Below, in pieces: positions 7,531 to 10,909 of a DNA stretch of 10,909 bases. Source of the stretch: an uncultured Flammeovirgaceae bacterium (lineage in GTDB: Bacteria; Bacteroidota; Bacteroidia; Cytophagales; Cyclobacteriaceae); assembly GCA_946886805.1 (NCBI GenBank), contig CAMPJM010000094.1:1-10909 (forward strand), written 5' to 3'. A program made the translations under genes and the position numbers. Each line of letters starts with the position of its first letter. The first letter of the stretch is position 1. Below the pieces are notes generated by a model that saw nothing but the letters and a program-made list of their open reading frames with translations, had not been told where the DNA came from and made no database searches.

Positions 7531-7756
7531 GTGGCAGGTTACAAGGTAGCGAGGTAATTTATTTGCTCAATGTGATGGAAAGACTACCACTACTGCATGC
7601 CCCAGAGGGGCAACCTGTTTATAGAAGAACCGATAAATTTATTGGAACCCTGAAAGGGTGAAATTATTATAGATGCTAATAATGAATGAGTACAACCCCG
7701 AAGGGGTGTCATTATAATTTTACAGAATCAAAAAACAACGAATTTAAAATACTACA
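7412..7756. other. 345-bp intergenic gap between mraY and murD, filled with repeats
   Basis: No coding region is evident. The first third is the GTTYAAA heptad array. A unique-looking segment follows (about 7531-7598). The rest is three GC-rich hairpins with AT-rich spacers (7599-7707) and an AT-rich leader to the murD ATG. No classical intrinsic terminator is present, so murD may still be co-transcribed with the upstream genes. A weak TATAAT-like word lies near 7713, but I do not call a promoter. Confidence 0.7.
7599..7742 (+). repeat. Array of three palindromic units at exact 48-bp spacing
   Basis: Three short perfect hairpins stand in one orientation: GCCCC-AGA-GGGGC (7599-7611), ACCCTGAAAGGGT (7647-7659) and ACCCC-GAA-GGGGT (7695-7707). 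Their centres (7605, 7653, 7701) are exactly 48 bp apart. Downstream of the hairpins the spacers share a partly conserved TTAT(T)ATAGA-like word in units one and two and a looser version in unit three. The remaining spacer sequence differs. Hairpins of the CCCCGAAGGGG type are familiar dispersed repeats in Bacteroidota genomes, comparable to REP elements. Whether they affect the mraY-murD transcript is unknown. Confidence 0.75.
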
Positions 7757-9124
7757 ATGAAAGATAGAATAGTCATACTTGGAGCCGGAGAAAGCGGAGT
7801 GGGTGCCGCCTTGCTCGCTAGGGCGAAGGGTTATGACGTATTTGTATCCGATCAGTCTCCGATAAGCTTGAAATCTAAAGAGATTTTAACTGCAAATGAG
7901 ATAAGCTTTGAAGAAGGAAAACATTCTGAGGATTTAATATTAAACGCGGATTTAATTGTTAAAAGTCCCGGAATTCCTGATAAAGCCGTTATTATTCAAA
8001 AGATACATCAGAAAAACATTCCTGTAATCGCTGAACTCGAGTTTGCAAGCAGGTATACAAAAGCAAAATTCATTGGCATTACAGGAACAAACGGTAAAAC
8101 TACTACCACACTTTTGCTCTATCATTTATTGAGAGAAGCAGGACTAAAGGTAGGATTGGCTGGAAATGTGGGTGCCAGTCTGGCTAAGCAGGTGATAGAC
8201 GATGATTACGATTATTATGTTGTAGAAATCAGTAGTTTTCAATTAGACGACATGTATGACTTCCGACCGCATGTATCGATCCTGTTGAATATCACACCTG
8301 ACCATCTTGACAGGTACGACTATAGTTTAGAAAAATATGCCTCTTCAAAAATGAGAATTGTGCAGAATCAGGATATGGATAATTATTTTATCTTCTTTCA
8401 GGATGATCCTTTGATTCAAAAAAGTGTAAAATTAATTTTGGAGAAGACCAACGCCTTACCAGTTTCGATTGAAAAAAACCTCGAAACGGGTGCGTTTAAA
8501 AAGGAGGAAGAGTTAGTTTTTAAATTAGAATCCGTAATAGGAAAAAATTTTAATATAAAACTATCTGAAAGCCCTTTGACAGGAATTCACAATGCGATAA
8601 ATACCATGTCAGCAATATTGGCTGCGATGGTGGTAGGGGCAGAGGAGGCACAGGTCAAAAATGCTTTGGGGACATTTAAAAATGCACCTCATCGTTTAGA
8701 AGTTGTGGGTGAGATTAATAAAGTTAAATTTATCAATGATTCGAAAGCCACCAATGTGGATGCGGTTTACTATGCATTGGAAGGGTTTAAAGAACCATTG
8801 GTTTGGATAGCAGGAGGTGTTGATAAAGGCAATGATTACGAACAGATATTGCCTTTCGTAAAGCAAAATGTGAAAGCACTGGTATGCCTGGGTAAAGACA
8901 ATACTCCATTGAAAAATTTTTTCTCCAATATTATTCCTGTTGAAGAAGAAAAGAATTCAATGAAGGGTGCCGTGGAAAAGGCTTTTACTTTGGCTAAAGC
9001 TGGTGATATAATATTGTTGTCGCCCGCTTGTGCAAGTTTTGACCTGTTTCAAAACTACGAAGATAGAGGTGAACAATTTCGGAAAGCGGTAAAGGAACTT
9101 GAAGGCAGAATGGTAAACAGCTGA
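7757..9124 (+). CDS. murD: UDP-N-acetylmuramoyl-L-alanine--D-glutamate ligase MurD
   Basis: Cytoplasmic ATP-dependent ligase that adds D-glutamate to UDP-MurNAc-L-Ala, the step before MurE. At 455 residues it is of normal length. The N-terminal UDP-binding domain starts with the Rossmann-like ILGAGESGVGAA (residues 7-18). The Mur ligase P-loop is TGTNGKTTTT at 109-118. EISSFQLD and NITPDHLDRYDY follow in the central domain, with a candidate carbamylated lysine in the YASSKMRI segment. NDSKATN at 327-333 opens the C-terminal part, which also has AGGVDKGNDY and SPACASFDLFQNYEDRG, both MurD-specific. The ATG follows an AT-rich leader without Shine-Dalgarno sequence. The gene is separated from mraY by 345 bp of repeats but only 29 bp from ftsW. 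Confidence 0.97.
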   Translation: MKDRIVILGAGESGVGAALLARAKGYDVFVSDQSPISLKSKEILTANEISFEEGKHSEDLILNADLIVKSPGIPDKAVIIQKIHQKNIPVIAELEFASRYTKAKFIGITGTNGKTTTTLLLYHLLREAGLKVGLAGNVGASLAKQVIDDDYDYYVVEISSFQLDDMYDFRPHVSILLNITPDHLDRYDYSLEKYASSKMRIVQNQDMDNYFIFFQDDPLIQKSVKLILEKTNALPVSIEKNLETGAFKKEEELVFKLESVIGKNFNIKLSESPLTGIHNAINTMSAILAAMVVGAEEAQVKNALGTFKNAPHRLEVVGEINKVKFINDSKATNVDAVYYALEGFKEPLVWIAGGVDKGNDYEQILPFVKQNVKALVCLGKDNTPLKNFFSNIIPVEEEKNSMKGAVEKAFTLAKAGDIILLSPACASFDLFQNYEDRGEQFRKAVKELEGRMVNS

Positions 9125-9153
9125 ATTGATTAAAATGAATTAATGAAAGTGAT

Positions 9154-10308
9154 ATGATAAAGGCGTGGGCAGATAGAAATTTAAAAGGAGATCCGGTAAT
9201 TTGGTTTGTCGTATTGGCTTTGTCTGTTTTAAGTATTTTGGTTGTATATAGCGCTACCGGGACGCTGGCATATAAGCGCATGGAGGGAAATACTGAACAT
9301 TATCTGATAAAACATTCTATGCTGGTACTTCTTGGCTTATTTGCCATGTGGGCAGCGCATAAAATAGATTATAGGTATTTTTCAGGGTTGTCTCGGTTCG
9401 CATTATGGATCTCGGTGCCATTGCTATTCTTTACCTGGAAGTTTGGAGTGAATATAAACGAGGCTTCGCGCTGGATTCATATTCCTATTATTAATCAGGC
9501 TTTTCAGCCTTCGGATTTGGCTAAATTGGCATTGATCGCCCATTTGGCTAATATGCTGTCGAAGAGGCAACAGAATATTAGTGATATAAAAGAGTCTCTG
9601 ATTCCTATCCTTTTTTGGTGCGGAATCATTTGTGGTTTAATAGCGCTGACTAATATGTCAACAGCAATGCTGCTGTTCGGTACTTGCATGGTATTAATGT
9701 TCATAGGCAGGGTACCAGTTAAATATTTGTTTTTGTTAATATTGGTTGGATTGTTAGCGGGGAGTATAGCAGTCACGATTGGTCAAAGAGGAAATACTTT
9801 TACTAGTAGAATCGAAGATTATCTAAATCCTGAAGAACTGTCATTTCAGGCAAAGCAATCTTATATTGCCATAGCAACGGGTGGTATTTCAGGTAAAGGC
9901 CCTGGTCAAAGTGATCAAAGGAATTTTCTTCCTCATCCTTATTCTGATTTTATTTTTGCCATAATAATTGAAGAATATGGATTGATAGGCGGTGCGGTGG
10001 TGATTGTTCTTTATCTGATTTTGCTATATCGTGGCATGAGGACGGTGGCAAGAAGTGAAAAAGCCTACGGGGGATTACTCTCTGCCGGGCTGAGTTTTGC
10101 CCTTGTGTTGCAGGCCTTGGTTAATATGGCGGTAGCGGTAGGCTTGGTTCCTGTTACCGGACTTCCCTTGCCGTTAATAAGCATGGGAGGAACGTCGCTA
10201 TTATTTACCGGAATTTCCCTTGGGATTATTTTAAGTGTAAGCAGAAGCGAGGTGCCGGGCGATTCAGGAAAATCAAAAGAATTTACCAAGATGTCCAAAG
10301 CGGCATAG
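9154..10308 (+). CDS. ftsW: Septal peptidoglycan glycosyltransferase FtsW (SEDS family)
   Basis: Polytopic SEDS protein of 384 residues that polymerises lipid II at the division septum together with FtsI. About ten membrane segments can be traced. Family motifs: NEASRWIHI (about 102-110), FQPSDLAKL with Q118-P-S-D-L-A-K124, GGISGKGPGQSDQRNFLPHPYSDFIFA with the essential SEDS aspartate at D265, EEYGLIGG, and the C-terminal NMAVAVGLVPVTGLPLPLISMGGTSLL. The assignment to FtsW rather than RodA rests on context between murD and murG with ftsI upstream. It starts 29 bp after murD in an AT-rich spacer. Its stop codon is directly followed by a 7-bp-period repeat. Confidence 0.96.
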   Translation: MIKAWADRNLKGDPVIWFVVLALSVLSILVVYSATGTLAYKRMEGNTEHYLIKHSMLVLLGLFAMWAAHKIDYRYFSGLSRFALWISVPLLFFTWKFGVNINEASRWIHIPIINQAFQPSDLAKLALIAHLANMLSKRQQNISDIKESLIPILFWCGIICGLIALTNMSTAMLLFGTCMVLMFIGRVPVKYLFLLILVGLLAGSIAVTIGQRGNTFTSRIEDYLNPEELSFQAKQSYIAIATGGISGKGPGQSDQRNFLPHPYSDFIFAIIIEEYGLIGGAVVIVLYLILLYRGMRTVARSEKAYGGLLSAGLSFALVLQALVNMAVAVGLVPVTGLPLPLISMGGTSLLFTGISLGIILSVSRSEVPGDSGKSKEFTKMSKAA

Positions 10309-10413
10309 TTAGACGGTAGATTTTAGACAGAAGATATTAGACAGAAGACGGTAGACGAAAGATAATAGGCAAAAAACAAAAGGCAATAAAAAAGGCAATA
10401 GGCAATAGCAACA
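10309..10413 (+). repeat. TAGAC/GAAGA heptad array downstream of ftsW
   Basis: Fifteen contiguous 7-mers run from directly after the ftsW stop to 10413. Early units alternate TTAGAC(A/G) with GAAGA(T/C)(A/G) or GTAGA types (TTAGACA at 10323 and 10337), giving a secondary 14-bp period. Later units drift to purine-rich forms such as AAAGGCA and AGGCAAT. The unit sequence is unrelated to the GTTYAAA array after mraY, but period and placement against the stop codon of the preceding gene are the same. Confidence 0.75.
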
Positions 10414-10422
10414 ATGGGAAAC

Positions 10423-10448
10423 GTAGAGACAAGGCATGCCTTATCTAC
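10423..10448 (+). repeat. Imperfect palindrome with AAGGCATGCCTT core
   Basis: The segment has a perfect 12-bp core palindrome AAGGCATGCCTT (10431-10442 by phase) with outer arms GTAGAGAC on the left and ATCTAC on the right, so the right arm appears two bases shorter than a perfect mirror. Palindromes with a GTAGAGAC outer arm are common dispersed repeats in Bacteroidota and cyanobacteria. No T-run follows it, so it is not a clear terminator. Confidence 0.6.
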
Positions 10449-10477
10449 AATGACCAAAACACAATGGACAAAACGCA

Positions 10478-10519
10478 TTAATTCATAATTTATAATTCAA
10501 AATTTATCATTTCTAGTCA
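10478..10519 (+). repeat. AT-rich heptad array running into the 5' end of murG
   Basis: Successive 7-mers TTAATTC, ATAATTT, ATAATTC, AAAATTT, ATCATTT and the degenerate CTAGTCA lead straight into conserved murG codons. The units resemble, partly in inverse orientation, the arrays around the four-helix-bundle gene. The first unit supplies a TAA stop (10479-10481) in the murG frame. The units contain no ATG, GTG or TTG in any forward frame, which creates the murG start problem. Confidence 0.65.
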
Positions 10520-10909
10520 AGAACCATATCGAATAATTATTAGCGGTGGAGGCACCGGAGGACATATTTATCCTGCTATTGCAATAGCTGATGAAATAAA
10601 ACGTCAATTCCCCGATTCGGAGATACTTTTTGTGGGAGCAAAAGGGAGAATGGAAATGACAAAGGTTCCTGAGGCTGGGTATAAAATTGAAGGACTCTGG
10701 ATCAGCGGCATTCAAAGAAGGCTCACTTTAGATAATTTGGCTTTCCCATTGAAGTTGATATCGAGCCTTCGCAAAGCAGATGAGATACTCAGAAGATTTA
10801 AACCTCATGCGGCAGTCGGGGTGGGTGGCTTTGCAAGTGGTCCTCTATTAAGAAGGGCTTCAAAAAAAGGTATACCCTGTTTAATACAGGAACAGAATTC
10901 CTACGCAGG
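10509..10909 (+). CDS. murG: UDP-GlcNAc:lipid I N-acetylglucosaminyltransferase MurG (5' portion, cut by window edge; start unusual)
   Basis: Peripheral membrane GT28 glycosyltransferase that adds GlcNAc to lipid I, giving lipid II. The N-terminal domain is unmistakable: [19 protein letters not shown], the family's first glycine loop (codons from 10542), then [29 protein letters not shown] as the second glycine-rich loop, and QEQNSYAG at the window edge. The frame is open from the TAA at 10479 but contains no ATG, GTG or TTG until GTG 10632 and ATG 10650, both past the essential glycine loop. The ATT at 10509 is proposed as start because it leaves the usual short lead-in (SSQEPYR) before the conserved I-I-I-S-G-G-G; neighbouring ATC 10506 and ATT 10488 are alternatives. 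A base-call error or a damaged start is also possible. Identity is sure, the start is not. Confidence 0.9.
   Translation, partial: MSSQEPYRIIISGGGTGGHIYPAIAIADEIKRQFPDSEILFVGAKGRMEMTKVPEAGYKIEGLWISGIQRRLTLDNLAFPLKLISSLRKADEILRRFKPHAAVGVGGFASGPLLRRASKKGIPCLIQEQNSYA

Noticed and set aside
7695..7725. Third hairpin as an intrinsic terminator before murD
   Set aside because: The stem is followed by TGTCATTATAATTTT rather than an uninterrupted T-run directly after the stem, and the downstream genes would then need a promoter that is not evident.
7599..7742. CRISPR-like pattern of regularly spaced palindromes
   Set aside because: Only three units, the repeats differ in sequence, the conserved part is a 13-bp hairpin, and there are no cas genes; a REP-type array fits better.
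9125..9153. Another heptad array in the murD-ftsW spacer
   Set aside because: The spacer is AT-rich and can be loosely cut into 7-mers, but the units do not resemble each other enough to separate from chance.
10450..10488. ATG at 10450 as the murG start
   Set aside because: It is in a different frame from the conserved murG codons and reaches a TAA after 12 codons.

Overview
This window is the 5' part of a division and cell wall (dcw) cluster from a member of the Bacteroidota, most likely a Cytophagia-type bacterium. Three things point there. The gene order mraZ-rsmH-ftsL-ftsI-murE-mraY-murD-ftsW-murG has no murF between murE and mraY. The FtsL is of the divergent Bacteroidota type and the FtsI carries a C-terminal PASTA domain. 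There are no clear Shine-Dalgarno sequences, and a TAnnTTTG-type -7 promoter element lies upstream of mraZ. All genes are on the + strand. Genus-level assignment is not possible from the sequence alone.

Layout. Positions 1-376 are non-coding leader DNA. It holds a three-unit, 10-bp-period GTGG repeat (292-316) that looks like the MraZ operator, a -7 element just after it (338-345), and a second pair of GTGGGA repeats on the - strand far upstream (35-50). Positions 377-5672 are a tightly packed block (mraZ, rsmH, ftsL, ftsI, murE) with overlapping or nearly abutting genes. From 5673 on the cluster is loose. A four-helix-bundle (23S rRNA intervening-sequence protein family) gene sits between murE and mraY. 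A 345-bp repeat-filled gap separates mraY from murD. A 200-bp repeat-filled gap separates ftsW from murG, which runs off the right edge.

Function. MraZ is the cluster's transcription regulator and RsmH a 16S rRNA methyltransferase. MurE, MurD, MraY and MurG carry out successive steps of lipid II synthesis: addition of meso-diaminopimelate, addition of D-Glu, membrane anchoring, and addition of GlcNAc. FtsW (SEDS glycosyltransferase) and FtsI (transpeptidase), with the bitopic FtsL, form the septal synthase.

The most noteworthy points are as follows. (1) Gaps on the loose side of the cluster contain degenerate arrays with a strict 7-bp period but different unit sequences. (2) One such array runs into the 5' end of murG, which has no in-frame ATG, GTG or TTG before its conserved N-terminal glycine loop, so it may start at an ATT. 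(3) Three GC-rich hairpins between mraY and murD are spaced exactly 48 bp apart. (4) The four-helix-bundle gene lies where murF stands in many other phyla and is bracketed by heptad arrays.
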